Shown here: positions 16,180 to 24,209 of the stretch, one piece after another
Position numbering within the stretch: position 1 is the first letter of the stretch
How the letters are laid out: each line of letters starts with the position of its first letter
The notes under the pieces: model-generated
Seen by the model: only the letters and a program-made list of their open reading frames with translations
The model's database searches: none
What the model was told of the DNA's origin: nothing
Assembly (NCBI GenBank): GCA_016285345.1
Contig: JAEEQN010000016.1
Span: 1 to 58,088, forward strand
Direction: 5' to 3'
Length of the DNA stretch: 58,088 nucleotides
DNA from: Victivallales bacterium
Lineage (GTDB): Bacteria; Verrucomicrobiota; Lentisphaeria; Victivallales; UBA1829
Made by a program: the position numbers and the translations under genes

Positions 16180-16254
16180 GCGGGCGTAGCTCAGTGGTAG
16201 AGCGTCACGTTGCCAACGTGATTGTCGAGGGTCCGACTCCCTTCGCCCGCTCCA
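16180..16254 (+). tRNA. tRNA-Gly (anticodon GCC), copy 1
   Basis: A 75-base cloverleaf: acceptor GCGGGCG/CGCCCGC, D arm TAGCTCAGTGGTAGAGC, anticodon stem CACGT/ACGTG around TGCCA with anticodon GCC, T arm GAGGG-TCCGACT-CCCTT, encoded CCA. Confidence 0.95.
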
Positions 16255-16284
16255 TTCTTTTTTTTAGAGCGGCTGGTGTATGAT

Positions 16285-16359
16285 GCGGGCGTAGCTCAGT
16301 GGTAGAGCGTCACGTTGCCAACGTGATTGTCGAGGGTCCGACTCCCTTCGCCCGCTCCA
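16285..16359 (+). tRNA. tRNA-Gly (anticodon GCC), copy 2
   Basis: Identical in sequence to the copy 105 bases upstream and probably cotranscribed with it. It ends 32 bases before the start of the small lipoprotein gene. Confidence 0.95.
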
Positions 16360-16391
16360 TTTGTTTTAAACGCACAGAAGGAGCCCCGCGC

Positions 16392-16832
16392 ATGAAAACT
16401 CTACACGCCGTTTCCCTTTCGCTCGCGCTTCTTGTACCCGTTTTCCTCTGCTCCTGCGCCGATTTCTGGTTCGACTATCACAACCAGGACAATCCGCCGC
16501 CGGACACGCCCGCGTTCGATCCGCCTCCGCAGGACCCCGAACCGGCTTCGTCTGTTGAACTCACGAACGACCAGCTCGTCAGCTCCGCCACGCAGTCGCT
16601 GATCCTCGCGCTCACGAAGAAAGGTCTGACCGGGACCGGCATGTACAGTCCGCAGAACTCCATCTACGCCGACCGCGTGCTCCGTTCGCTGATCTCGGAG
16701 GCCATCGTCAAAAACGGTTCCGACTACTGTCTGGTCGTCGCAGGCCCGAACGACGACGGATTCGACATCGTCGTTTCGAAGGAACTGAACGGCGATCCGG
16801 TCATCCACATCTCGAAAAAACGCCGCCAGTGA
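16392..16832 (+). CDS. Small lipoprotein of unknown function
   Basis: A 146-residue protein with a lipoprotein signal: basic start MKT, hydrophobic core, and a lipobox-like LCSC with Cys about residue 20. A proline-rich spacer (PPPDTPAFDPPPQDPEP) follows, then a soluble domain of about 95 residues with no family I recognise. It probably sits on the outer or inner membrane facing the periplasm. The ATG at 16392 is preceded by AGAAGGAGCCCCGCGC. It lies directly after the tRNA-Gly pair without a visible promoter of its own. Confidence 0.75.
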   Translation: MKTLHAVSLSLALLVPVFLCSCADFWFDYHNQDNPPPDTPAFDPPPQDPEPASSVELTNDQLVSSATQSLILALTKKGLTGTGMYSPQNSIYADRVLRSLISEAIVKNGSDYCLVVAGPNDDGFDIVVSKELNGDPVIHISKKRRQ

Positions 16833-16873
16833 GGCGGATTCCGCCTCATTTTTGACACACTTTTATTCCCCCT

Positions 16874-17365
16874 ATGACCGCCTCCGAACGCAACGCCATG
16901 CTCTCCGCGGAGGACGCCGTTCTCCTGCGCGACTGCGAGTTCATCATGCAGAAAGGCACGGGAAACGGCGGTCAGAAGATCAACAAGACGTCGTCCGCCG
17001 TGCGCCTGCGGCACCGTCCGACCGGGCTCGCCGTCTCCGCGAACGAGGAACGCAGTCAGGCAAAAAACCGTCACATCGCCCTGCGGAAACTCCGGTACGA
17101 GATCGCGCTGCGTGTACACGCTGACCCGTCCGGCACGGAGTTCGAGCTGCTCCCCTCCCCTTCGCCCGCGAATCACGCCCGCCTCATCCCGTGGATCGCC
17201 GCGCTGTTCGACCGTCTGGCGACGACTGGTTTCGATCTCGCGCAAACCGCCGCGCTCTGCGGAGCGAGCGTGTCCCGGCTCGAACGCGCCATGCGGAAAT
17301 ATCCGCAAGTCTGGCGGACTTTTTCCGAATCCAGACAGAAAAACGGCGGCGAAGCTCAAGTTTGA
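16874..17365 (+). CDS. Release-factor-like GGQ protein (ArfB/RF-1 domain family)
   Basis: A 163-residue protein built on the class I release-factor catalytic domain. Residues 25-95 carry GTGNGGQKINKTSSAVRL with the catalytic GGQ at 32-34, then SANEERSQAKNRHIALRKL, as in ArfB and related codon-independent release proteins. It lacks the codon-recognition domains of RF1 and RF2, so a role in ribosome rescue or ester hydrolysis of stalled peptidyl-tRNA is likely. Instead of ArfB's basic tail, residues 105-150 look like a helical domain with helix-turn-helix rhythm (FDLAQTAALCGASVSRLERAMRK). The start at 16874 has no clear ribosome binding site; translation may depend on the gene 41 bases upstream. 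Confidence 0.8.
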   Translation: MTASERNAMLSAEDAVLLRDCEFIMQKGTGNGGQKINKTSSAVRLRHRPTGLAVSANEERSQAKNRHIALRKLRYEIALRVHADPSGTEFELLPSPSPANHARLIPWIAALFDRLATTGFDLAQTAALCGASVSRLERAMRKYPQVWRTFSESRQKNGGEAQV

Positions 17366-17413
17366 AGAGCATCCGCCGCCGGAATTGGCGTGTTATTCTT
17401 TTTTGAACCGGAT

Positions 17414-18088
17414 TTACGGATTGTAGATCAGCGGGCCCGTGCCGTCGCCGCCGGAATAGCCCGGAAGGTTGCGGCTGGAGCCGCCGTTGGAAGCGTTGCC
17501 GGCCTGCACGGAACGCGGCGTGATGATGATCGGATCCTGCGCCTGAGCCTGCTTCGGCTGTTCCGGAGCCTGTTTCCGAGGAGCTTCCTGTACGACCTGC
17601 GGACCCGGCTCGGCGGTTTTCGGCTGTTCCGCCGGACGGCTCTGCGGCGGCGGATTGTTCTGCGGACGCACCTTCGCGGACGGCGGATTGTTCTGCGGAC
17701 GACGACCACCACCCCGTTCGGGTTCCGTGTTTCTCGGTTTGGGCTGAGGGGTGGGCTTGGACTGCGGATTGGTCGGAAGCAGGGAACCGATCATGCTGCC
17801 GTTGCTCAATGAACCGATCGTGCTGCCTGAACTCAAAGAACCGATCGTGCTGCCATTGCTCAGCGAACCGATCGTACTGCCCGAACTCAGCGAACCGATG
17901 ACGGGTGACGACGTCTTCTGCTGGGCCGGTTTCGGCTGAGGCTGAGGCTGCGGTTTCGGTTGAGGTTGGGGCTGAGGCTTGGGCTGAGGAGCCGGACCGC
18001 GGCCGCCGGCATAGACGGTTCCCGCCGCGGCGCCGAGCAGGCACACGGTCAAAAGGACCGCCGCGATGCGTTTCAGAGAAAGCTTCAT
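17414..18088 (-). CDS. Secreted Pro/Gln-rich protein with GSLS repeats
   Basis: A 224-residue low-complexity exported protein. A signal peptide occupies about residues 1-27, ending TVYA. It is followed by a PQPKPQPQ-type spacer, then about five tandem copies of a 10-residue unit (IGSLSNGST / IGSLSSGST), then a proline-, arginine- and glutamine-rich tail. No catalytic domain is visible. The spacer-like composition suggests a cell-surface or periplasm-spanning protein. The start at 18088 is supported by a strong AAGGAGGTATCC and a promoter 100 bases upstream. The repeats are short and identical enough at the DNA level to vary in number by slippage. Confidence 0.75.
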   Translation of the reverse strand: MKLSLKRIAAVLLTVCLLGAAAGTVYAGGRGPAPQPKPQPQPQPKPQPQPQPKPAQQKTSSPVIGSLSSGSTIGSLSNGSTIGSLSSGSTIGSLSNGSMIGSLLPTNPQSKPTPQPKPRNTEPERGGGRRPQNNPPSAKVRPQNNPPPQSRPAEQPKTAEPGPQVVQEAPRKQAPEQPKQAQAQDPIIITPRSVQAGNASNGGSSRNLPGYSGGDGTGPLIYNP

Positions 18089-18192
18089 GGATACCTCCTT
18101 GCAAAACAAGTTCATTTCCGCGCGCCGGACACGCTTTTGCATCTTGCTCCGCAACACGCTGGAAAAGTTATATTCAATACGTTCTTTCTAAC

Positions 18193-18221
18193 AATTTACA
18201 CTCATGAATTGTTTTTGTCAA
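18193..18221 (-). promoter_or_regulatory. Promoter of the GSLS-repeat protein gene
   Basis: On the minus strand, TTGACA (18221-18216), 17-base spacer, TAAATT (18198-18193). Confidence 0.65.
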
Positions 18222-18273
18222 GTGCGCATCAATATTTTTTAGATAAAAAGCGCGTCTTTTCCGCGGATTCGGG

Positions 18274-18301
18274 TTGCAACTCGCGCTTGCGGGCTTATAT
18301 T
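18274..18301 (+). promoter_or_regulatory. Promoter of the GH3 gene
   Basis: TTGCAA (18274-18279), 16-base spacer, TATATT (18296-18301), about 80 bases before the GH3 ATG. Confidence 0.65.
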
Positions 18302-18380
18302 ATCCTGAACTATTTCAGCAATACCCTAACCGGACGGAACAGAAAAACATCTCCCGTCCCAACTGTCACAGGAGCGATCC

Positions 18381-20483
18381 ATGAGCAAACTTCAGGCAAA
18401 ACGCGGCAAATTCGTGTGGTACGACGACAGCCTCCCGTTCGAGGAGCGCGTGGAAGCGATCATCAAAGCCATGACCGTGAAGGAAAAGGTCAGCCAGCTG
18501 CTGCACGATGCGCCCGCGGTCGAACGCCTCGGCATCCCCGCCTACAACTACTGGAGCGAATGTCTGCACGGCGTGGCGCGCGCCGGCATGGCAACCGTGT
18601 TCCCGCAAGCCATCGCCATGGCCGCCACGTTCGACACCGACCTGGAGTACCGCATGGGCTGCGCGGTCGCGGTCGAGGCGCGCGCGAAGCATGCCGCCGC
18701 CCGCAGGCTCTCCGGCGACGGCAGCACGCCGATCTACCGCGGCCTCACCTTCTGGACCCCGAACATCAACATCTTCCGCGATCCGCGCTGGGGACGCGGC
18801 CAGGAGACGTTCGGCGAGGATCCGTACCTCACCGGCGAGTTCGGCGCGGCGATGGTCCGCGCGCTCCAGGGCGACGATCCGAAGTACCTGAAGCTGGCGG
18901 CCTGCGCGAAGCATTTCTGGGGGCACAGCGGCCCCGAGGCGGAACGCCACCAGTTCGACGCGAAGATCAGCAAACGCGACGCGACGCAGACCTATCTGCC
19001 CGCGTTCAAAAAGCTCGTGACCGAGGCGAAAGTCGAATCCGTCATGGGCGCATACAACCGCACGAACGGCCAGGTGTGCTGCGGCAGCGCGAAGTACATC
19101 AGGGAGCTCCTCCGCAAAAAATGGGGCTTCCGGGGGCATTTCGTCTCCGACTGCTGGGCGATCATGGACTTCCACCAGCACCACAAGGTCACGCCCGACC
19201 AGACCGCCTCCGCCGCCTACGCGCTGAAGAACGGCTGCAACCTCAACTGCGGCTGCTCCTTCGAAAAGCTCCTCGACGCCTACGAAAAGAAGATGATCAC
19301 GGAAGCCGACCTCGACGAGGCCCTGCGCCACGTCTTCATGACGCGCATGAAACTCGGCTGCTTCGACCGCGATGAGCTCGTCCCCCTCGCGAAGACGCCG
19401 ATCTCGAAAGTCCACTGCGCCGAACACCGCGCAATCGCGCTGGAGGCCGCGCGCAAATCCGTCATCCTGCTCAAAAACGACGGCATCCTCCCGCTCAAGC
19501 CGACCGCGAAACTCAACCTCACCGGCCCGAACCTCACCAGCCTCCCCGCCCTCTGGGGCAACTACAACGGATTCTCCGACCACATGGTCACCGTCCTGGA
19601 GGGTATCGCCGCCAACGCCGACCCCGGCACCAGCTTCGAGCCGCGCAGCAGCGTGCCCCTGAACGGCCCCGCGGTCGATCTCTCGACCCGGAGCTGGCTC
19701 TATGACAAGAAATTCCCGGTCATCGCGGTCGTCGGTTTCGACGAGTCCATCGAGGGCGAGGAGAGCGACAGCACGGAACGCGGCTCCATCGCCCTGCCCG
19801 CCTCCCAGCGCTCCATGCTCGACTGGTTCTACAAGGAAGGCTTCCAAGTCGTCCTCGTGGTCATGGCGGGCTCTCCGGTCGACCTCCGCAAAGACGTGAA
19901 GAAGGCCGCCGCGATCGTCTACGCCCCCTACCCCGGCGAAGCGGGCGGCGCCGCCATCGGCGAGATCCTCTTCGGCAAAAACTGCCCGTCCGGACGCATC
20001 CCGTTCACGTTCCCCGTCGATCCCGACAAGCTCCCCGATTTCCACGACTACAGCATGAAGGACCGCACCTACCGTTACGCGAAGGACAACATCCTGTTCC
20101 CGTTCGGATTCGGCCTCAGCTACACCGAGTTCGAATATTCCAACGCCCGCCTCACGGATGCCCTTGCAAAGAAGGGACGCGTGACAGTCTCCACAAACGT
20201 CGCGAACGTCGGCGATTGCGCGGGCGACGAGGTCGTCCAGCTGTACATCAGCCACACGAAGCCCGGCGTGGAAGCCCCGCTCGTCGAGCTGAAGGGATTC
20301 CGGCGCATCCGCCTCGAACCGGGCGAATCGCGGCGCGTTTCCATCGACGTCCCCGCCGAAGCGTTCCAACTCGTCGATGCTCAGGGACGCTGGTTCATGC
20401 CGTCCGACGACGTCGAAATCTTCTTCGGGCACGACAGCCGCACCCTCGCCTCGAAAGTCCTCATACTCAGGCTCAAGAAGTAA
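18381..20483 (+). CDS. Glycoside hydrolase family 3 (beta-xylosidase/beta-glucosidase)
   Basis: A 700-residue GH3 enzyme that removes sugars from the non-reducing ends of oligosaccharides. The N-terminal barrel has YWSECLHGVAR, the conserved FWTPNINIFRDPRWGRGQE, AKHF, and the nucleophile region GHFVSDCWA with Asp257. The alpha/beta domain follows (SVILLKNDGILPL), then the fibronectin III-like C-terminal domain (DEVVQLYI). The WTPN-RDPRWGRGQE pattern is typical of the xylosidase/arabinosidase branch, but substrate is not proven. There is no signal peptide, so it acts in the cytoplasm on imported oligosaccharides. The start follows ACAGGAGCGATCC. Single gene with its own promoter and terminator. 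Confidence 0.93.
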   Translation: MSKLQAKRGKFVWYDDSLPFEERVEAIIKAMTVKEKVSQLLHDAPAVERLGIPAYNYWSECLHGVARAGMATVFPQAIAMAATFDTDLEYRMGCAVAVEARAKHAAARRLSGDGSTPIYRGLTFWTPNINIFRDPRWGRGQETFGEDPYLTGEFGAAMVRALQGDDPKYLKLAACAKHFWGHSGPEAERHQFDAKISKRDATQTYLPAFKKLVTEAKVESVMGAYNRTNGQVCCGSAKYIRELLRKKWGFRGHFVSDCWAIMDFHQHHKVTPDQTASAAYALKNGCNLNCGCSFEKLLDAYEKKMITEADLDEALRHVFMTRMKLGCFDRDELVPLAKTPISKVHCAEHRAIALEAARKSVILLKNDGILPLKPTAKLNLTGPNLTSLPALWGNYNGFSDHMVTVLEGIAANADPGTSFEPRSSVPLNGPAVDLSTRSWLYDKKFPVIAVVGFDESIEGEESDSTERGSIALPASQRSMLDWFYKEGFQVVLVVMAGSPVDLRKDVKKAAAIVYAPYPGEAGGAAIGEILFGKNCPSGRIPFTFPVDPDKLPDFHDYSMKDRTYRYAKDNILFPFGFGLSYTEFEYSNARLTDALAKKGRVTVSTNVANVGDCAGDEVVQLYISHTKPGVEAPLVELKGFRRIRLEPGESRRVSIDVPAEAFQLVDAQGRWFMPSDDVEIFFGHDSRTLASKVLILRLKK

Positions 20484-20539
20484 TCCGCTCCGCCTCCGTC
20501 TCTTTCGACAAAAGAAACAATCATATCGGCAAAAAGAAA

Positions 20540-20575
20540 CCCGGGCACCTCGGTTTGAGGGGTCCGGGCATTTTT
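20540..20575 (+). terminator. Terminator between GH3 and purE
   Basis: CCCGG...CCGGG with additional pairing inside (CACCTC with GAGGGG), followed by CATTTTT. It lies between convergent genes and may work in both directions. Confidence 0.75.
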
Positions 20576-20597
20576 CGGTGTTTTTCCGAAGCGCGGC

Positions 20598-21098
20598 TTA
20601 CTGCTGCACCTCCGCCTGAAGCGCGGCGTCGTCCGCGAGGACTTTGTCGGCCTGCGCCTTGCGGAAGTCCTTCAGCTTCGCGGCGAGCGCGGCGTCGGAC
20701 AGCGCGAGCATCTCGACAGCGAGCAGAGCGGCGTTCTTTCCGCCCGCGGAACCGGCGGTGACGGTCGCGACGGGGATTCCGGGGGGCATCTGCACCATGG
20801 CGAGCAGGGAATCCAGCCCGTTGAACGGCGCGGAGGCCATCGGGATGCCGATGACGGGAAGCGTGGTGTGCGCGGCGATCACGCCCGCGAGGTGGGCGGC
20901 CATGCCGGCGGCGCAGATGAAGACTTTCGTGCCTTCGGCAGCCGCGTTTTTCGCGAGGTCCGCCGCCTCGTCCGGAGTGCGGTGGGCGGAAAGAATCCTG
21001 GCGCGGAAGGGTACGCCGAACTGTCTGAGCGTATCGAAAGCGCCCTGCAGGGAAGCGAGATCGCTCCTGCTCCCCATGACGATGGTGACGAGAGACAT
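20598..21098 (-). CDS. purE: N5-carboxyaminoimidazole ribonucleotide mutase
   Basis: Converts N5-CAIR to CAIR in de novo purine synthesis. The 166-residue protein has the class I PurE hallmarks: GSRSDL near residue 9, ILSAHRTPDEA with the catalytic His around 45, AAGMAAHLAGVIAAHTTLPVIGIP, and the GLDSLLAMVQMPPGIPVATV loop. It starts 34 bases after rpoZ, with GGAG ahead of the ATG, so it is probably the last gene of the etfB-etfA-acd-rpoZ-purE transcript. No purK is adjacent. Confidence 0.95.
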   Translation of the reverse strand: MSLVTIVMGSRSDLASLQGAFDTLRQFGVPFRARILSAHRTPDEAADLAKNAAAEGTKVFICAAGMAAHLAGVIAAHTTLPVIGIPMASAPFNGLDSLLAMVQMPPGIPVATVTAGSAGGKNAALLAVEMLALSDAALAAKLKDFRKAQADKVLADDAALQAEVQQ

Positions 21099-21132
21099 GA
21101 TGAAAACTCCGTCGAAGCTGACGCGGCGCGGC

Positions 21133-21420
21133 TTATTCGCCGGGCGTCTTCTTCATGGGTTCGAGTTCGTCCTGGGCTTTTCTCTTCAGGGCTTCGAGTT
21201 CGTTCAGGATGTCGTTTTCGCCTTCCTTGGCGAATTCCGCCTCAAGTTTGCCTTCGGCGATCTCAAGAAGGGCGATGTCGAGGAAGTTGTCGTCTTTGCA
21301 GCGGACCATGGGACGGGACTTGCCGGAGGCCAGCATGGCGGCGCGTTTGGAGGCGAGGACGATCAGGACTTTCGCGTCCGGGACGACCTGTCTTGCACGG
21401 AGAAGATACTCGTTGTTCAT
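21133..21420 (-). CDS. rpoZ: DNA-directed RNA polymerase omega subunit
   Basis: A 95-residue protein that matches the small omega subunit, which helps assemble beta-prime into RNA polymerase. The core signature LIVLASKRAAMLASG followed by KDDNFLDIALLEIAEGKL (split here) is typical. The usual partner genes gmk, spoT and dfp are absent; it lies instead 23 bases behind an acyl-CoA dehydrogenase gene and ahead of purE. Confidence 0.85.
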   Translation of the reverse strand: MNNEYLLRARQVVPDAKVLIVLASKRAAMLASGKSRPMVRCKDDNFLDIALLEIAEGKLEAEFAKEGENDILNELEALKRKAQDELEPMKKTPGE

Positions 21421-21443
21421 GACAAAACCTTTCGAAAAGTTGA

Positions 21444-23168
21444 TCAGTAGGCGATAACCTCTTCATGACGGGCGATGGTGGTGCAGTCGCCGCTCATGAT
21501 GAGCTCGTAGTTGCGGAGGAAGTCGAACTTCGCGTCGCGGATGTAGCGTTCGGCGACGGCCTCGCGGGAGGCGTCCTTCTGCGCGTCGCGGAGGAGGAGC
21601 ATGCCGACGAAGATGAACGTCTCGTTCTCGACGAGGGCGCGTGCGCGGAGGTTGCGGTAGTCGGGCGCGGTGGCCTTCATGCCCGCCACGAACTCGATCG
21701 AAGCGCGGTGCTGTTCGAGCATGCCCGCGACGATCTTCTTGAGTTCGCCGGAGAGGCCTTCGTCCGGGATGCCTGCCATCATCTCGGCGATGCGTCCGTC
21801 GAGCGTGCGGCTCATGACGCCGCCGATGGCGGCCACGACCTGGAGCTGGGTGGTGCCTTCGTAGATGTTCGTGATGCGGGCGTCGCGGTAGAGGCGCTCG
21901 GCGTCGAAGTCGTGCATGTAGCCGGTGCCGCCGTGGATCTGGATGCAGTCGTAGGCGATCTTGTTGGCGGACTCGGTGGAGAGCGCCTTGGACATCGGGG
22001 TCAGCACGTCGCACAGCGCGACGTAGAGCTTCGCCTTCTCGCGGACAGCCGGATCGGGCTTCTCCGCGCCTTCCGCGAGGTGGGTGTACGCCTGGCGGAG
22101 GTCCACGCAGCGGGTCGTTTCATACAGCAGGGCGCGGGAGGCGGCGAGCTGGGTCTTCATGCGTGCGAGCATGTCGTAGATCGCGGGGAACTTGTCGATG
22201 CTCTGCTTGAACTGTTCGCGCTCGGAGGCGTACTTGCGGGCCTCGCGGTAGGCGGCCTCGGCGATGCCGACGGCCTGCGCGCTGATGGAGACGCGTGCGC
22301 CGTTCATGAGGGACATGACGTACTTGATGAGGCCGCGCTTGCGCATGCCGCAGAGTTCCGCCGGGACGTGGTTGAACTGGAGTTCGCAGGTGGCGACGCC
22401 GTGGATGCCCATCTTATGCTCGATGCGGCGGACGACCAGCTGCGGGCACTTCTCGCAGATGAACATGGAAAGGCCGCGGCCGTCGGTGGTGCCTTCCTCG
22501 GAACGGGCGAGCACCAGGTGGATCTGGGAGCAGCCGTTCGTGATGAAGCGCTTCATGCCGTCGAGGTACCACTTGCCGTCGGCGTCCTGCGTGGCTTTCA
22601 GGCGCACGGACTGGAGGTCGGAACCGGAATCCGGCTCGGTGAGGTCCATGGAGCCATCGGCTTCGCCGGTAACGAAGCGCGGGATATATTTCTGGCGCTG
22701 TTCCTCGGAGCCGAACTCGCAGATGGTGTCGGCGATGTCCTGGAGGCCGAAGAGGTTCTGGAGACTGGCGTCGGCGCGGGAGACCATTTCGGTCATCATC
22801 GTGTAGACGGAGAGCGGGAAGTTGAGGCCGCCGTACTGGCGGGGCAGGATCACGCCCATGACGCCCGCCGCCTTCAGGTCGTTCAGGTTCTGGACCGTGA
22901 GCGGGTGGTAGGTCACGACGCCGTTTTCGAACTTCGGGCCTTCCTCGTCGACCTGGCGGGCGCGCGGTGCGATGCGTTCGCCCGCGACGTCGCCGATGAC
23001 GTCGAGGATGCGGTGGAAGCTGTCGAGGGCGTCCTCGAAGCTTTCCGGCGCGGTGTCGTATTTCTGAGCTTCGGTGTAATCCTTCTCGATGAGGCTCATG
23101 GCCTCCTGAATCTCGAGGTTGTCGAGGGTAAAGAGCAGATCGGCGTTGTCTGTAAAGAAGTTGGACAT
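21444..23168 (-). CDS. Acyl-CoA dehydrogenase (EtfAB-linked)
   Basis: An FAD-dependent enzyme that introduces a trans double bond into an acyl-CoA and hands electrons to EtfAB. At 574 residues it is longer than classical dehydrogenases (about 380) because of an N-terminal extension of about 75 residues and a C-terminal helical domain of about 100, as in the long acyl-CoA dehydrogenases found in anaerobes. Visible are MDLTEPDSGSDLQSVRLKA (flavin/substrate site), FITNG, and IYEGTTQLQVVAAIGG near residue 435, holding the likely catalytic Glu. It lies 10 bases behind etfA, so the redox partners are cotranscribed. Chain-length preference cannot be read from the sequence. Confidence 0.9.
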   Translation of the reverse strand: MSNFFTDNADLLFTLDNLEIQEAMSLIEKDYTEAQKYDTAPESFEDALDSFHRILDVIGDVAGERIAPRARQVDEEGPKFENGVVTYHPLTVQNLNDLKAAGVMGVILPRQYGGLNFPLSVYTMMTEMVSRADASLQNLFGLQDIADTICEFGSEEQRQKYIPRFVTGEADGSMDLTEPDSGSDLQSVRLKATQDADGKWYLDGMKRFITNGCSQIHLVLARSEEGTTDGRGLSMFICEKCPQLVVRRIEHKMGIHGVATCELQFNHVPAELCGMRKRGLIKYVMSLMNGARVSISAQAVGIAEAAYREARKYASEREQFKQSIDKFPAIYDMLARMKTQLAASRALLYETTRCVDLRQAYTHLAEGAEKPDPAVREKAKLYVALCDVLTPMSKALSTESANKIAYDCIQIHGGTGYMHDFDAERLYRDARITNIYEGTTQLQVVAAIGGVMSRTLDGRIAEMMAGIPDEGLSGELKKIVAGMLEQHRASIEFVAGMKATAPDYRNLRARALVENETFIFVGMLLLRDAQKDASREAVAERYIRDAKFDFLRNYELIMSGDCTTIARHEEVIAY

Positions 23169-23178
23169 GATGGTCTCC

Positions 23179-24204
23179 TCAGGCTTTCGATTTGTACGCT
23201 TTGATCATCATCGGGATGACCTGGTTCAGGTCGCCGATGATCCCGTAATGCGCCACGGAGAAAATCGGCGCCGCCGGATCCGTGTTGATCGCGATGATCT
23301 TCTTGCTTTCCGCCATGCCGGCGCGGTGCTGCACGGAGCCGCTGATGCCGCAGGCGATGTAGAGTTTCGGACGCACGGTCACGCCCGTCTGGCCGATCTG
23401 GTGGTCGTGGTCGATCCAGCCGGCGTCGACGGCCGCGCGGGAAGCGCCGACCTGTCCGCCGAGCGTCCTGGCGAGCTCGTGGATGAGCTTGAAGTTCGCG
23501 GCGGAGCCGACGCCGTAGCCGCCGGCGACGATGATCTGCGCGCCCTTCAGGTTCACGGTCTTCTCCTGGCGGACGCGTTCGATGACCTTCACGACCATCT
23601 CCTGCGCGGTCAGGGCCGGGGTGACGCGGGTGACCGTGCCGGTGCGGGTCGCATCGGGTTCGCCCATCTTCATCACGCCCTCGCGGACGGTGACCATCTG
23701 CGGATCTTCCCAAGTGTTCACGATGGTGGCGATGATGTTGCCGCCGAACGCGGGACGGATCTGCATGAGTTTGTTCTTGTAGACGATGTTGTTGCGCTGG
23801 TCCTCGAAATCGTCGATGCGGAGGTCGGTGCAGTCGGCGGTGAGGCCGGAAAGCTTTTCGGAGGCCACGCGCGGCGCCAGCTCGCGGCCCTTCATGGTCG
23901 CGCCGAACATGAGGATGTTCGGGCGGTGCTCGCGGATGAGGTCGACGATGACCTTGGCGAACGGCAGGACGGTGAACGGTTCCAGGCGCGGGTCTTCCAC
24001 GAGGAAGACGTTGTCGCAGCCGTACTGGAAGAGCGTGGCGCAGCAGTGTTCGACCGTGTCTCCGAGGAGGAGCGCCTCGACCTTGACGCCGAGCCGGTCG
24101 GCGAGTTCACGGCCTTTGCTGACGAGTTCCAGGCTCACGTCAGCGATCTTGCCGCCTTCCTGTTCGATGAAAACCCAGACGTTTCCGATTGCGGTATTTT
24201 CCAT
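23179..24204 (-). CDS. etfA: Electron transfer flavoprotein, alpha subunit
   Basis: The FAD-bearing partner of EtfB, passing electrons between the acyl-CoA dehydrogenase and a further acceptor. The C-terminal FAD domain is clear (GGYGVGSAANFKLIHELA, then GASRAAVDAGWIDHDHQIGQTG and KLYIACGISGSVQH). The N-terminal half is the nucleotide-binding-like fold. I take the ATG at 24204 (MENTAIG) with GGGGTGAGC before it; a GTG nine bases upstream is possible. Spacing to etfB is 5 bases. Confidence 0.93.
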   Translation of the reverse strand: MENTAIGNVWVFIEQEGGKIADVSLELVSKGRELADRLGVKVEALLLGDTVEHCCATLFQYGCDNVFLVEDPRLEPFTVLPFAKVIVDLIREHRPNILMFGATMKGRELAPRVASEKLSGLTADCTDLRIDDFEDQRNNIVYKNKLMQIRPAFGGNIIATIVNTWEDPQMVTVREGVMKMGEPDATRTGTVTRVTPALTAQEMVVKVIERVRQEKTVNLKGAQIIVAGGYGVGSAANFKLIHELARTLGGQVGASRAAVDAGWIDHDHQIGQTGVTVRPKLYIACGISGSVQHRAGMAESKKIIAINTDPAAPIFSVAHYGIIGDLNQVIPMMIKAYKSKA

Positions 24205-24209
24205 TGCGC

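Noticed and set aside
17740-17980. Short regular repeats that might suggest a CRISPR array
   Set aside because: The repeats are in frame and encode the IGSLS and PQPKP units of a secreted protein; there are no unique spacers. No CRISPR array or cas gene was seen in the window.
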